Program-made: the position numbers and the translations under genes
DNA from: Latrodectus hesperus
Taxonomy: Eukaryota; Arthropoda; Arachnida; Araneae; Theridiidae
NCBI GenBank assembly: GCA_037975125.1
Contig: CM075852.1
Coordinates: forward strand, 15,205,319 to 15,269,318
Length of the DNA: 64,000 bases
Direction: 5' to 3'
In this document: positions 26,001 through 64,000 of the stretch, one piece after another
Numbering within the stretch: position 1 is the first letter of the stretch
Layout of the letters: each line of letters opens with the position of its first letter
Notes under the pieces: generated by a model
Database searches by the model: none
Seen by the model: the letters and a program-made list of their open reading frames with translations, nothing else
What the model was told of the DNA's origin: nothing

Positions 26001-27410
26001 TTGAATGCCCATGTTTAGATCTCTTTCTTCAAACCCTGTATGTATTTTGCTTCCTCTATTCCACATACTTAAGAAGCAAGGGTGGCCATTTTATTATCCA
26101 AAGAGGAAATCTCCAATTCCACACAAATCAAAGAATTGTGAAAATCATTAGTTACCTTCTATAAAAGCTCTAAATATTCTTTTATTTTCGTTGAATAAGC
26201 AGTCGGTATTCAGCTATATTTGTTTCCATTATACAGGACACTTGTCTAAATTCATTTCTAGCGGCCAATAAATAGCTGATAATCATTTCGAAAATATTCA
26301 AAGAGGCTAATTTTTTCAAAGTTCTTTAATTTCGTGACTAAAGTTTTGTTTAGTTTGTTTCTCGCTCAACGGTGAGAAATAACTTTTTGCACACGTGGGT
26401 TTCTTATATCGTTTTTTTAGGAGAAGGAGGGCAAGCATTATCCTCTTATAAGATATAATTTTGATTCCTAGTTTTCCGTTAAATTTCTGTATTTCACCGA
26501 GGAAATATGTATTCAGAAGCTTCTGAGAGCTAAAAATCTTTGGTGAAATCACTTAACTCATCCTGGTTGAAGCGTTAAAGAATTGATAACATCCCAAGTA
26601 CTCTCACTAAAATGAAAGAAATAAGTTTCATTCTTACAGACCTTTGAAACCGGCATTACATTGCTATTAGTACTACTTTTGAATGGGCACCGTGCAGATG
26701 TTTTCCAAAAACTAAATCAGAGCGTGTTCATTTGCTACAGTTGCTTCAATTTATTCCAGTAATATTTACTAAGCCTAAATACCAAACATCGACATAATTT
26801 CTGCATTCGCTGCAAATCATCCGTAAACTGAATCTGAGACTTGTTTTTCCAAGTGGTTCACTGTCTTGAATATTTCGTACAAATTTTAAAGCTCATGTTT
26901 TATCCTGATCATTATGTGACACAAACATTTAAAGATAATCTCTTTTTATAAAATCACGATAGAATTTTTTCATTTTCCTTTAATGTCTGTACTCCATATA
27001 CATGTTCTGAGGAGATTTACACAACCTTCTACATATCAAATCATGATTAAACTATAGAAACAGTACAATAAACAAAATGATTGTGAAGTCTACTTTTTTT
27101 CAAATGTTCAGAAAAATACACAGTAACAAAAACAGCAATGCACATGTACTGTGATTAACAAAGGAATCTCTTATTAGTAATATAAGTAACGCATACAGTA
27201 GCACTGAACCTCCAAAGTGTCATAAGCAAGTCCATGATGTTGGTTATATGCGAATTTATGTAAGTCAGTAGCGTGAAAATTTCATTTAACCAAAGCACCA
27301 TAAAGGTGAAAGGACGACTTTACTCTAAACTCCTCCGATAGATGGCATCACCAGAGAATCCTTTTCCTCAATTTTGATATTGATCTGAAGAGGGAGGACA
27401 TTTTCTCCAG
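23080..27410. other. AT-rich intergenic DNA, no gene recognised
   Basis: Two GC-richer patches (23,320-23,440 and 23,960-24,170) hold short frames such as 23,869-24,090, without a family match. A C10 run occurs at 25,448-25,457. The frame at 26,316-26,552 looks like chance. Confidence 0.5.
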
Positions 27411-27439
27411 ACTATTTACACCCATGGTAATTGTTCAAC

Positions 27440-27600
27440 GATCGACTTTAGGACTTTGCTTGTCAAATCTGTGTAATCGACTGTATCGCATGTACTCGGT
27501 GGGTCTTTCGCGGCATTTGGTATCGAACTCAGCCCTTCGCGACGGAAGGCCAATGCCTTAACCACTAGGTTCATCGACATAGGAACTGAGTTTTGTTTTT
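27440..27600 (-). repeat. tRNA-like SINE head, third type
   Basis: On the minus strand ACCTAGTGGTTAAGGCATTG (A box) and GAGTTCGATACCAAATG (B box) at tRNA-like spacing. The acceptor arms do not pair, so it is not a functional tRNA gene. The frame at 27,416-27,628 is inside it. Confidence 0.55.
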
Positions 27601-27664
27601 CGAAGTGAAGGAGATAGCATGGAAACATGGGAGTGCATTCTTACATGCGTGATTATAACTGCAC

Positions 27665-27725
27665 AAGACGATTTGGTTCGCATCACTCAAGGGTCCTTCT
27701 TACACACGAGGACTAATTACACGAT
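27665..27725 (-). repeat. Tail fragment of a family 1 SINE
   Basis: Read on the minus strand, AATTAGTCCTCGTGTGTAAG, GGACCCTTGAGTGATG and GAACCAAAT line up with the AATCAGCCCTCGTGTGCAAA, ATGACCGTTGAGCGAC tail of family 1. Confidence 0.5.
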
Positions 27726-27809
27726 TGTGGATAAATTAGAACAAAACTATTATGTAGAACAGCATCTACAAAATATACAGGGTAGGGGAAGAGCCTCTAT
27801 TTGTTAATA

Positions 27810-30800
27810 GCCTTTGAGTTTTTATATCTTGTAATGTGAACATCATTCCCCATATTTGTACGCAATTTGTTTAACCTATAAACACAGGTACCTTCCTGCA
27901 AAGGAGCATTTATAGACACTTTTGTATTTACAAATATGGTTAACTTGGTATTGTAATTTTTTATCATTTATAAATAATTCTGCCAATTCACTTTAATACT
28001 TCATAATTCTTCAAACCTTACTGCCAAATTATTTTATATGAATTTCTGTCCCATCTTTTAAAATCAGATATAATTTGTTAGAAAAACTTTTTACAGTTTT
28101 GTAATTAATGAAAGGCACGTAATTAATGAGTTGTACTTAAATTCGTGTGTTGTTCCACGACCATTTTCTGCCCACAAAATGGAATTCGACTCTACCACGT
28201 ACGTTTTACAATAGATTTTATGCCTTTAAATTTTGTTGGAGAAGTAAACCACTGTAACTAAAAATTTATCACAGTACAAATTATAAATGGGTTCTCTTTT
28301 TCAACAAAATACAAAACAGTATTTCTCAGATTTTATTTAATAAAAAAAATTAAATATATTCCAAGCCTCTTAAAAAGAAACCAATTTAGTATTTTTATTT
28401 GAAAAAGTTTAACTTTTGAAGTTTTGGTGTAATAGTTTTTGCAGAACAAATTTGAAATGTTTTATTACAAAATTAAGTTATTTTCTAGCAATTAGAGAAA
28501 TGTGTCCAAAATTTTTAATTTGACATATTTTATTATAATAATTTTAGACCAAATTGTTTTTCATAAGCCAATTTTGTACAGTTACTGTTCCAAAATCACT
28601 ACTAAACGGCGCAGTTTTAATTTATGAATTAAAATTGCAATATATTTTAAAGTACACTTCCTTGAGAAATTTGTATTAATATGATAAACACACACATTTA
28701 TAAATTCGATTTTATTCTCAAACTTTATTTAAACATTTCATTCTATGCATGTCTTGTATATTCATGCTAATACTTTGCTTTATGGTTAAAAATATTTTTT
28801 CTGAAAATTTTGGAACCCAAGGTTTTTAAAATTTGTGTTGGATGTTTTAACAATTAGAAAGATTTCAAAACAAATTAAAAATCGTACAAAGTCTAAAATT
28901 AAGATTTGTTACAAATTTTAAAGCAATATAATATGAAGATCAGAATTTGTATTTTGTCTCAAGTCGTTTACATTATATTTCACATATTCATATATAATTG
29001 AAATCTACGATTTACATGCACAATATAAATTTATTACAACCAACAATCCAAAAGCTTATTTGAGCATAACTTAAGTATTAAAAACCTAATTAAGATATCC
29101 AATTTCACTAAATGTTTTGTAAAGAAATTTGCAAGGTTGAAGTCTAAAGACTATCATAAAATGCAATTTTTGTAATAATTCACTGTATCGCACATGTTCT
29201 CCAAATACTTGCTATTAAAGAGGTTATTAAAATAAGCATATTATAATATTAAATAGAATAACAAGAGAGTAATAAAATTTTAAAAAATAAAACACTAAAT
29301 GAAAGTGAAGCATACGAGTATTTAACCTTACATTTTATAAGTATTTTATTTTATTTTAAAATATAGCCAGCTATTTAATTTTTTTTTTATCATTCCTAAA
29401 AAACTTATGTTTAAGTTTTTTATAGAAATTTCTAAAAGTAAATTTAAACTCTTCAGTTTATATAGTTAGAGTTATAATAATATACGCATTGTAAATAAGT
29501 AGAATTTAGACAGTTTAAATTTAACAAATCTAGACAAAATCAGCTGGTAGTTTTCAAGTTATAATCTCAAATTTATATACTGACCCTTTTGAAAGTAATC
29601 TACATCATGAGCTCTAATGTTTTTTCGTAACTTGTAAAGTAAATTATATTCACATATATAACTAAACTGTCACTTATATAAAATATGTTAAATAAAAATA
29701 GGTTTTGTACTTTTGATCATTTTAAAAATTAATGGAATTTTGAAGTAAAATTCTCATTTATTAAAAAAATTTTTAGAAATCTAATATTTAAGATTTTTTT
29801 GCCAGAATATAATATGTGTACAATAAAACAAGATCTTTAAAAAGTATTACATTTTTAAAAAGTATATACATTACTTTCAGAAATATTTGAGAATAATCAC
29901 ACATGTTAAAATTTTATTTTATGGTGCATTATAGGTTCAGCATATAGTTTTAAATAGTGAAAGGAAATCGAATATATATTTAACTTTAATACCTAACTTT
30001 TGAAAATTAGTAGACATTGTATTCAACTTTTTTCTCAGCTGAAGGCTGTTTAATGCAATGTCTATAGGAAAATAATTTCTCTTTCATTTTCACAGTGCTA
30101 AGTGTTTTAGCAAGACAGTGTAACTACATTGCCCGATTCACTCATTTATAAGAATTAATTCATTTATATTCCCATTTTCATGAAAGTAAACCAGATATTA
30201 AGTAATATAAAATTCACGCTTTTTTATTTAATACATTTTATACAAGTGGCAGTTTAGTTATTATATATGTGAATATAATTTACTCTACAAGATACGAAAA
30301 AACATTCGAGCTCATGAAAACACATTTTAGATTTCATCAGTGATTAATAGTAAACTGAACACTAAGTCAAGAATAAATCAATAAAAAAAGAGTCCATGAA
30401 ATAAGAATATGAACATTTATTAAAAATGCTATAAAATACATTTTTAAGTGAAACTTTTGTTATATTTTTAAAAGCAATTAAAATGCTTCCATGGAATTCA
30501 TATGCAACCACATGATAGAAAGCAAAAATTTGACCAAATTAATAAACTTTCAACTGTACAAACAAATTTGAATAAGATTAAATACTAACACCAGGTAGCA
30601 GTTCCTTATATATATTTGTTCTCTTGATATTATACAAAGTGTATAAAGAACATATTTTAACAAGAAAATTTCAGTGTGGTAGTATATACAATATAATAAT
30701 CACAGAAACAGTTTAATATGAAATTTTGAAAGACTACACTTCTCTCATAAAATCACCAATGTTAAACTTTCAAAGGCTAAAATGTTTTAATCCACAAGAA

Positions 30801-30825
30801 TTCTCTGGAATGTTCAAACAAGATT
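27810..30825. other. AT-rich DNA downstream of GFPT, including its 3' UTR
   Basis: No further exon found. CpG becomes scarce from about 28.7 kb toward the gene, which may mark how far the GFPT transcript extends. Confidence 0.45.
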
Positions 30826-56734
<25,909 letters not shown>

Positions 56735-57060
56735 TTTCGAAGAGCGATAACAATACAAGTATGTTGAGATTGATTTGGAACAGATATACCGACCAGTCCA
56801 CTCTACGCGATGAAAGCACACGTACCAAAGCAACCTTCTGAGTGAAATGAACCTGTTAAATATGTTAAAAATGGATGAATGTTTGACGTTGACGTAGCAG
56901 CCAAGCCGGCATGGAAGTCCCACCCTTTTTAGCCCAAATAATACTTCGGACACGCTGAATGGCTGAACCCCCGAACGTCAAATGTTTAATTTCGGAGTTG
57001 AAGTTGAAGTAAGCTTTGCTGTGCGACATTCTCACAGATGACACTACTTTTTTTCTTTGC
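56735..57060 (-). promoter_or_regulatory. Probable GFPT 5' UTR and CpG-rich promoter
   Basis: Immediately upstream of the start codon, CpG is dense (about 30 in roughly 780 bp, 56,220-57,000) in an otherwise CpG-poor, AT-rich neighbourhood. No clear TATA box is seen. Transcription start not determined; inferred from position and base composition only. Confidence 0.45.
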
Positions 57061-58356
57061 AGCAGCTATTTTATGATTCAATACTGTTCTTTAGTTTCTG
57101 GTTTTCCAACCTCACAAATAATTTAATTAATTTCAAGAATTTTTCTTAGAATGAACTAATAATGTCTTGATTTCTTACTGAGACAGACAATGCTTAAATT
57201 ATTTTTTAAAATTCCATTTAAATTAATTATCAAATACCTGTAAGACATTTAAAGAATAATATGGAAATAGGAGAATGAGAAACACTCACGCAATTTAGAA
57301 TAATCTTTTTTTTTCCCTCTAATTTTTTTAATGTTATTTGTAGAGAAAATTTTTAATGGCTTCACAAGATAAGAGATGAAAAATTTTGAATTTATTTACA
57401 TTAAAACATAAATAAATAAAAAAAGAAAACTTTCAATGTCAAAAAATTTATTAATAACATATTTTTGCTTATAAATATATAAATTCTACTGAATTGAAAC
57501 GCTGAAAAAAATATTCGATATTTAAAAATATTTGCTGATAAATAAATAGTACGGGAAAATTATAATATAATTTTTATAAATTAAAATTACACAATATAAA
57601 ATTATTAATAATTGAGTCGGAAGAGATATTGAACTAGGATAATCAATTCTAATGTATTTTTTAGCTATTCTTTTGTTATAAATGGATTTTTTTTCATTAA
57701 ATTTCGTATTTTTTAAGATATGTTGTTTTCATAAAGTAACTGATATTTTGAATAAAATAAATACAGTAGCTGGAATTGCAGCAGTTGGAACAAATACAGC
57801 AAATAGGAATAAATACAACAGTTAATTCAGTTTTTTCTAAGGTATATTTGCGAAATTTTCTTCTTGTGAAAATATGAATTTATATTATAAGATTAGAGAC
57901 TATATACGTATGTTATAAGAGCGATAAACTTACAGCTGAGAAAATATTTTCATTTAGCTTATTTTACTAACAATTTATCAAACAGCTTCAAAATTTTTAT
58001 CTCCTTAATGAAATTTATCAATTTCCATAAAAGTTTTTATTGAGGAACTAAATGTATATTATAAAATTTAATTTGCGGAAAAAGTAATTATTTAAATATT
58101 TTTTGCCGAATTCCAAATTGCCTCAGATAATAATTTAAACTTTGTGTGAGTGATGGACACAAACTAATTCATCATTATTAAAATTCTAAACATAAGAATA
58201 AGAATTTTAAAATTCCAAAAGTGTTCCAAAATTCCAAAATTAAAACTTTTGAAATTCTAAGCGTGATACTATAAATTAAAATTTGTTCGCATGCACTCAA
58301 ACTAAAATTTAGATATGTATGGTACTAATTTATATATAGCACCATGTATTAATGTA

Positions 58357-59119
58357 CAGTAATCCCCCCGATATAACACGGTATATTAATTTAGTGTTAT
58401 AGCGCACAACGTGTTCGTATGACCTCACATAACGCGTTATGTACAAATGATTCACGTTTTGAATTTTCTCGTTAAAGGGAATTTAAATCGAATATCAAGC
58501 AAACACTCTTAAGAGCGAAATGTATGCGTTTTATTACTATCAAATTAAAAATATTTTAAATAAAAAACGTATGCAAATGTAACTAAATAACTGTTAATTT
58601 CAAATAATTCCAAAAACAGGATTATTAAATGCTTATTCACTGTAAGAGCTATCTGAAATAACGTTGCCGAGCTGGCAGCCGAATGGTTTGCGCTCTTGCC
58701 TTTGGTTCAACAGTTCGTGGGTTCGAATCCCACCTTGGGCATGGTTGTTTGTAGTAGTTCGGAATCCACTTTAAGCCGTAGGTCCCGGTCTAATCAGCCC
58801 TCGTGTGCAAAAAATGACCGTTGAGCGACAAACAAACAAAAAACTGGAATAACGTTCCACCGACATCTTTACCAAAATGATCTCAAAGAGGTCAATAATA
58901 TAATTTTATAAAAACACAATTAGCGCAATGTGCAAACGTACGCGAAATGGATTGTGAACTGTACAAATCATAATAACTTTCGCATTGCAGAAATATAATG
59001 TATATTTCTACAGAAATACAACGCATTACATGGGGGAGAAAACGTGTTATACGAGGCGCATGAAATCGCGTAATAAGAAAACGGGTATTAAGAGTACCGT
59101 GTTATAGGGTGGATTATTG
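58357..59119. mobile_element. Pogo/Tigger-like non-autonomous element (763 bp, split by a SINE)
   Basis: Ends are CAGTAATCCCCCC...TATAACACGGTA on the left and, reversed, CAATAATCCACCC..TATAACACGGTA on the right, with a 2-nt indel. TA target duplications lie at 58,355-58,356 and 59,120-59,121. No transposase is seen, so it is a MITE of about 570 bp once the nested SINE is removed. Confidence 0.85.
58666..58847 (+). repeat. tRNA-derived SINE, family 1, best copy, nested in the pogo-like element
   Basis: The head has a pol III A-box-like region (GCAGCCGAATGG) and a B box (GGTTCGAATCCC), then a core GTTCGGAATCCACTTTAA, GGTCCCGGTCTAATCAG and a CAAACAAACAAA tail. It is bordered by target-site duplications AATAACGTT (58,657-58,665 and 58,848-58,856). 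Confidence 0.88.
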
Positions 59120-59499
59120 TATAAAACTTTTTTTGTGATATTTCATATTAATCTTTCACTTAGGCTGTGACTTACATCAGTAACAACCAAATCATTTGAC
59201 TTTACAATTGAGCTCAATTTTAAGGTATTTTATAGCGTACTCAGCTATATTCGCTTATCTCCGCGGAATGAAATCTGAAAATTCTCAAGCACGCACTTCA
59301 ATAACTATTTAGAAGCAGAAATACGGCATTAATATTTTTAAGATTTCACTTTGGCTAGTGATATGATCACATTTTCAGTAGTAAAAGGACTTAAAATGAA
59401 TTCCATTCCTTGCCAAGCAACAGGTGGAACATTTTTGCATGCACTTCTGTGGGTGCTTGGGAGTTTTCCAGATTTTTTCCCTCCAATGCTCACTGAAGG

Positions 59500-59665
59500 G
59501 TTAGCGATCTGGCTTTGGGATTAACAATTTGCGGGATCGATTCCATCTCTGTCTCCGATGTTTGTAGTGGTTCGACATCCGCTTTAAGCAGCAGTTCCTT
59601 GCTTCATCAGCTCTCATATGCACAGCATGGCCTCAGCACTTGAGTCAACCCAAATCGCTCCTTCA
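59500..59665 (+). repeat. SINE with the family 1 tail and a different head
   Basis: The B-box-like GCGGGATCGATTCCATC is followed by TTTGTAGTGGTTCGACATCC and GCAGTTCCTTGCTTCATCAG, collinear with the family 1 core. The head differs enough that it may be a related subfamily. Confidence 0.55.
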
Positions 59666-60154
59666 GTGCATAAATGGGGTCCGTTACAGTAGCAAAATTC
59701 TAAATCAAACTCAAAACACTGTAAATATTAAAAAAAAATTTTTTTTAATTGTTTACAACTGTACGATATTCGAAACGTGGTGTCAATTGTCCATGGTTGT
59801 TGAATAGCTTCATTGGAGCTTGAGGTCTCTGAGTCCAAAAAATGTAATTCTACAACGCCATAAGAAGAATTTTTGCGGTATTCTATTTGTTTCATGCAGA
59901 CACATGTGTTACGCATCTGTGTCACATAGTGAAATGTCTCAAAAGTATTCTGATGATTCGGGGGTGGGGGGATTCATGGAAACATGATATAAAGGAGTTG
60001 ATGTACTTTGTATTCTTGACACAGATTGATTTTTTTTCTATTTTTTTTAAATAAAATATTTTTCCTGATGCATGACTTCCCTTAGAGGCCTTTGCCGGAT
60101 TCAGCTCTATAATGAGCGAAGTGATGGCATCGCATAAAGTGTGTTACCCAGTGA

Positions 60155-60475
60155 ATGTTTTTTTCCAACGGCGGGCACCTGAGGATTGAACCCTATGCCA
60201 CAACAAGGCCAGAAGCTGCTACTCATGTGTCGTTACCCAGCGGGCACCTGTGAACCAAGTCACGGAGGCGAGTAGCGTTACCCGCGTCATATCACCACAA
60301 ACCCGTTTATAGGGTGGACCACATTCATACATCATCACGGAAGAAAGGATAGAGAAACACAGAGAGAACAGAAAAAGAAAGTAACATCCATGCCCGAACC
60401 GGGATTCGAACCCAGAACCCACAGCTCAGGAGTCAGGAGCGCTAACCACTCAGCCATCGGTCTGCTACTCAGCAC
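60155..60475 (-). repeat. tRNA-derived SINE, family 2, well-preserved copy
   Basis: On the minus strand: GGCTGAGTGGTTAGCGCTCC (A box), GGGTTCGAATCCCGGTTCGG (B box), CACCCTATAAACGGGTTTGT, TTGGTTCACAGGTGCCCGCT, GGGTAACGACACATGAGTAG. The frame at 60,219-60,422 lies inside it and is not a gene. Confidence 0.85.
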
Positions 60476-60479
60476 GTGT

Positions 60480-63235
60480 GCCATCTTTTACCCGAACGTC
60501 AAGTGATGAAGAAAGACACAAAGAGAGAAAGAAGTATATCTATGCCCAAACCAGGAACCAGTTATATTTCGAAATTTGATTAAACACTTGTAATTGAATT
60601 TAAATCAGAGGTAACTCTGATTTGATCAATCTGTAAAGTTGCTGATGCATAGACGAACTTAATCTAAGCTAAATAATATTCTGCCCCGGAAATGTTATCA
60701 CTTCAAGAAGCGTGTGTGTCTTAAATTCTTTTTAAAATTGTCATCTATATGTGACCACTGACAGTAAGGATTTACCTTTTTTCTACATTGTAATAATATA
60801 ATTTTTCTTTACTTGCGATATCTACTATTTTTTTTTCGATGTTTGAAAAAGCATTGCTTTTGCCGATTTCAACGAATGTGTTTTCGCTTTTCCCAATAAG
60901 CCGCCGATAGGAAATGCATTGAAATGTGAAAGAAACGAGCTCCAACGTAGATATTTAATAACTTCTTAAGTATCATGACACCTCATTCGATTTTATTATT
61001 TTATTTTATTTGAGCTGTGCGCGAGACTTCATTTTCTGCTGTAAAACAGCGTTTTGTACAATGCTAAGTAAATAGTAATGATCATTAAAAAAATAGTATA
61101 TGTAAATGTTTTTAAATTACAAATTGTACCCAAAAGCTAAATACACCTTATATATCTATATCTGTCTATCTCTCTATATACAAGTATATTTTTGTTAATG
61201 TGTGACTAAATAAAAAATTTTTTTCAATATTTTTTTTATCTAATACGCATTATGATTTTGTTTTACTAATTATTTATAATAATTTCCATTTTATTAATGA
61301 TTTATTATATTTCTAACAGCATTTTTTGTTCCCGTTTGTGACGAATTGTGTTAGAAAAACAATATTTCATGTTAACAGTTAACTATAATTTGGATCAAAA
61401 TCCTAAAAAAAGATGTAAAATGTCTTAAAAATATTCAATTTTACAAAAGAAAAAAGTATTACATATACTTAATTGTATAAAACCGATTTTTTAAAAATTT
61501 TTTATGAAATGTTATGAAATTTGAGGCTTTTGACCATAGTGTTCCGTGTTTTGTTAGTCGGCCCTAGTCATTGCTGAACAACAATAAATGCATAAAATCT
61601 GTAGGGGTGATTGCTTGGCAGTGTTTTAAAATTTTTATCACAAGTGACCGGTGAATACGGCCCACTGTTTATGAAGAAATATTTGCAATAACCTTTGATT
61701 ATTAGGTTGTTCGCTATGAGCTGCAGTGTTGGAGTTTTGGCGTCTCCTCATATCAAAAGCATAACTTAAAATCACAAAAAGATATTGCATTATAAAACAA
61801 ATTTTTGAAGAGTGTGGATATTGTTTTCATGCTTTGTGCTTTTACATCTAACTTAGGTAAGGTAAATTGTTTTCTGCATTTTCTTCTACCGCAGTAGATA
61901 CGGACTTTGAGGAGGAGTTAACCAACTTACATTAAATTTTTAAGAGTCCATGGTAGCTTGCCTGCAAAGACTTATGGGTGCTGAGTTCAATATCAACCCA
62001 GTCGTAGATGGTCTTGTTCACTAATAGCAATTGGGACCCGTAAAATAAGATGTGATCGCATTGCCATCCTTATGAAATGATATTTCTTTTAGTTTAAAGC
62101 CAAATCTTCTGGTTGATCTCTGCCCATTGATTGGTTGATCCACCATGCCATCAATTCTTTGTGCGAAATGGCAGAACCTAAGGGCGTCTCAACCAAATAT
62201 CCTGGCATTTGGAATTAAAAAAATTAAATATATCAGTATGATGACTTAATCATACTTTTCAAGTGATATCATAATGAAAATATGGAAATTATTTATTTTA
62301 GTATTAGCATATATGAAATATGTATGAAGGATTTTGTGTTAATTAATACTATGCTAATGTATAAAAATCTTTATTGTTTGTGTGGATAAAAAACTTGCCA
62401 AACATATATATATACCTTAGTATGTAAGTGGATATGTTTCTTTGAAGTTTTAATTCAAAAAGAAACATTTTCAATACAGGCTTGGTTATTATGACATTTT
62501 TATTGCTTTTATAGAAAATGACGAATCATTTCAGTTTGGTTATTCAATTAAATTAAAGAATCAAATTGAAAATAATATAATTAAAAGGTTTGTTAAAGTT
62601 TACAAATAACACCATTAAAACTTAAAAGTTTTTTTATATACATGTTTGTTTAACCAAATCTCCTGCTGATAAATGCATGCAAATAAAAACATTTGCCTCT
62701 TATTAAACACATGGGCGAACATGAAACAATTGATCACGCCCTGAAGAAGATAAGTTCCGTTCGAAGATCATGCCGGGTTTGGGAATAAGCGGCGCGAAAG
62801 TAAAAAGAAACAAAGAATTCATCTGGTTTCGTAAGAATAATGGTTCTTACTTCCCTTTATCCGGATTAAAAACTGACATACTTTCCGCATCGTTCGGGAA
62901 AAAGTGAGGCATTTCATAACCACTGCTCTTTAGAAATTTCTCCAAACTAGCCAGGATGGCGACCACTTGGTGATTTATTTAGATTTTATTACAGGGTTAA
63001 GTTACCGTGAAATAATATGAAGAAAAGTAGACGGGGGAAAAATGTGGCGTCATAATTTTTAAAAGAGGGAAGATAAGTTTCCAAAGTTAAGGCACGACTG
63101 ATTTAGACAAATGAAAGAATGATTCACAACAAGTTTATGCTATGAATCTCTTTCATACATTTCTATAAAATGAAATTTTATTAAATTATTCATTTTTAAT
63201 ACATATATGTGTGTGTGTACACAGTCACATACATA
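60480..63235. other. Intergenic DNA with faint repeat relics
   Basis: Patches at 61,900-62,170 and 62,700-62,830 are less AT-rich; the first has a degraded tRNA-like segment (GAGTTCAATATCAACCC). No gene or clean repeat boundary seen. Confidence 0.45.
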
Positions 63236-63239
63236 CATG

Positions 63240-63600
63240 GCGGTGTAGGCGAGCCCTGGCATACTCGCCCATTCCTTTGAAAGGTATGTAATTAGCGGTG
63301 TAGGCGAGCCTCTCACTATATCTTTAGGTTATCGGTTTTGTTATACTCACCCATCAACAAGTGCCTCGTCATTTTGAACCATGGTCAGGTGACGAGGTGA
63401 CACCTGAGCTGGCACCCTCCTTTCCACATCCATGCCACACCAGCGGAAGGGCTTTGGACTTTACATATTAACGTGGACACATCCCCAACTCAGGGAGCTC
63501 CAGCAAACCAGTGAATGAGTGTACGCGGCCAATGATGCTTCAATTTGTGATCTAAGGCAAGCAGCGTGAAGCCGCTGAGCCACTGGAGCTCACACACAGT
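63240..63600. repeat. GC-richer interspersed repeat with an internal duplicated motif
   Basis: GCGGTGTAGGCGAGCC occurs at about 63,240 and again at about 63,295; CTCGCCCATTCC and CTCACCCATCAAC are its partial reversed echoes. The following 300 bp (GAGGTGACACCTGAGCTGG, CCACATCCATGCCACACCAG) is far richer in GC than the surroundings. Looks like a dispersed repeat; class not recognised. Confidence 0.5.
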
Positions 63601-64000
63601 CTCAGTCAAACAACGAGTAATGGATGTTGAGCTTCTGTATACATCCCTGTCGGTATGAATATCAGAGAGTTTTCCAGGTTACCTCCCTCGCGATACACGA
63701 GTAGGTCAATTAATTACGAAAAAATCTACTGAAAAATAATTTTTTGATGGATGACTTGTTAGATGATCCACTATATGGCGTCACAAATTAAGTATTTTTA
63801 TATTAAATTTATTGTGCATTTACAAATAAAACAAAAATTAAGTAAAAAAAAATCATGCGAAAATATTTTTTTGGGATTTTTATAGTAAGAATACCTTTAT
63901 AGTAAGAATCTATAGTTAAAATAACTCGATTAAAATACGAAGGTGAGCCGAATTAACTTCGAATGATGCCCCCCCCCGAAACAATCGTCTTCGCCAACCA

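Noticed and set aside
60380..60470. tRNA gene on the minus strand
   Set aside because: A and B boxes are good, but the acceptor stem mispairs and the same head is followed by a conserved SINE body in other copies.

Overview
The window is AT-rich animal DNA, most likely from an arachnid and probably a spider. It has long introns with GT-AG splice sites, abundant tRNA-derived SINEs, Tc1/mariner and pogo/Tigger-like DNA transposons, a Jockey-like LINE tail and (TA)n microsatellites. The organism is inferred from this repeat mix and from the protein sequences; no single diagnostic marker proves it. There is no operon, prokaryotic gene or CRISPR array.

Layout. Positions 1-17.7 kb are gene-poor and hold SINE copies, two long (TA)n tracts, a 781-bp deleted Tc1-like element, a hAT-like terminus and a LINE remnant. 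From 17.77 to about 21.2 kb a plus-strand gene encodes a 302-residue protein. Its acidic N-terminus is followed by a WH1/EVH1-like domain, a lysine-rich tract and a CRIB-like motif, as in the N-terminal half of WASP but without the actin-nucleating end. Positions 21.2-28.7 kb are intergenic, with one unexplained coding-like stretch at 22.86-23.08 kb. Positions 30,826-56,734 (minus strand) hold a complete gene for glutamine:fructose-6-phosphate aminotransferase (GFPT/GFAT), the entry enzyme of the hexosamine pathway that makes UDP-GlcNAc for chitin and glycoproteins. I placed 19 constitutive coding exons (684 residues) by matching the family protein and checking every splice site and phase. I also found two small cassette exons of 24 and 18 nt in the interdomain linker. 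Positions 57-64 kb are intergenic and rich in repeats, including a pogo/Tigger-like element split by a SINE with clear target-site duplications.

Most notable. (1) The two tandem phase-1 microexons lie where vertebrate GFPT1 carries its muscle-specific alternative exon, and every include/skip combination keeps the frame. (2) CpG is strongly depleted across the GFPT transcription unit (about 4-6 per kb in samples counted by eye, against about 12-16 per kb outside and about 30 in 780 bp at its 5' end). This is the pattern expected of germline gene-body methylation with an unmethylated promoter. (3) The WH1-CRIB protein looks like a WASP-type GTPase/lipid sensor with no effector half.

All calls were made by eye. 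Exon boundaries are exact to the base under the stated splice sites. Repeat boundaries are approximate unless inverted repeats or target duplications are given.
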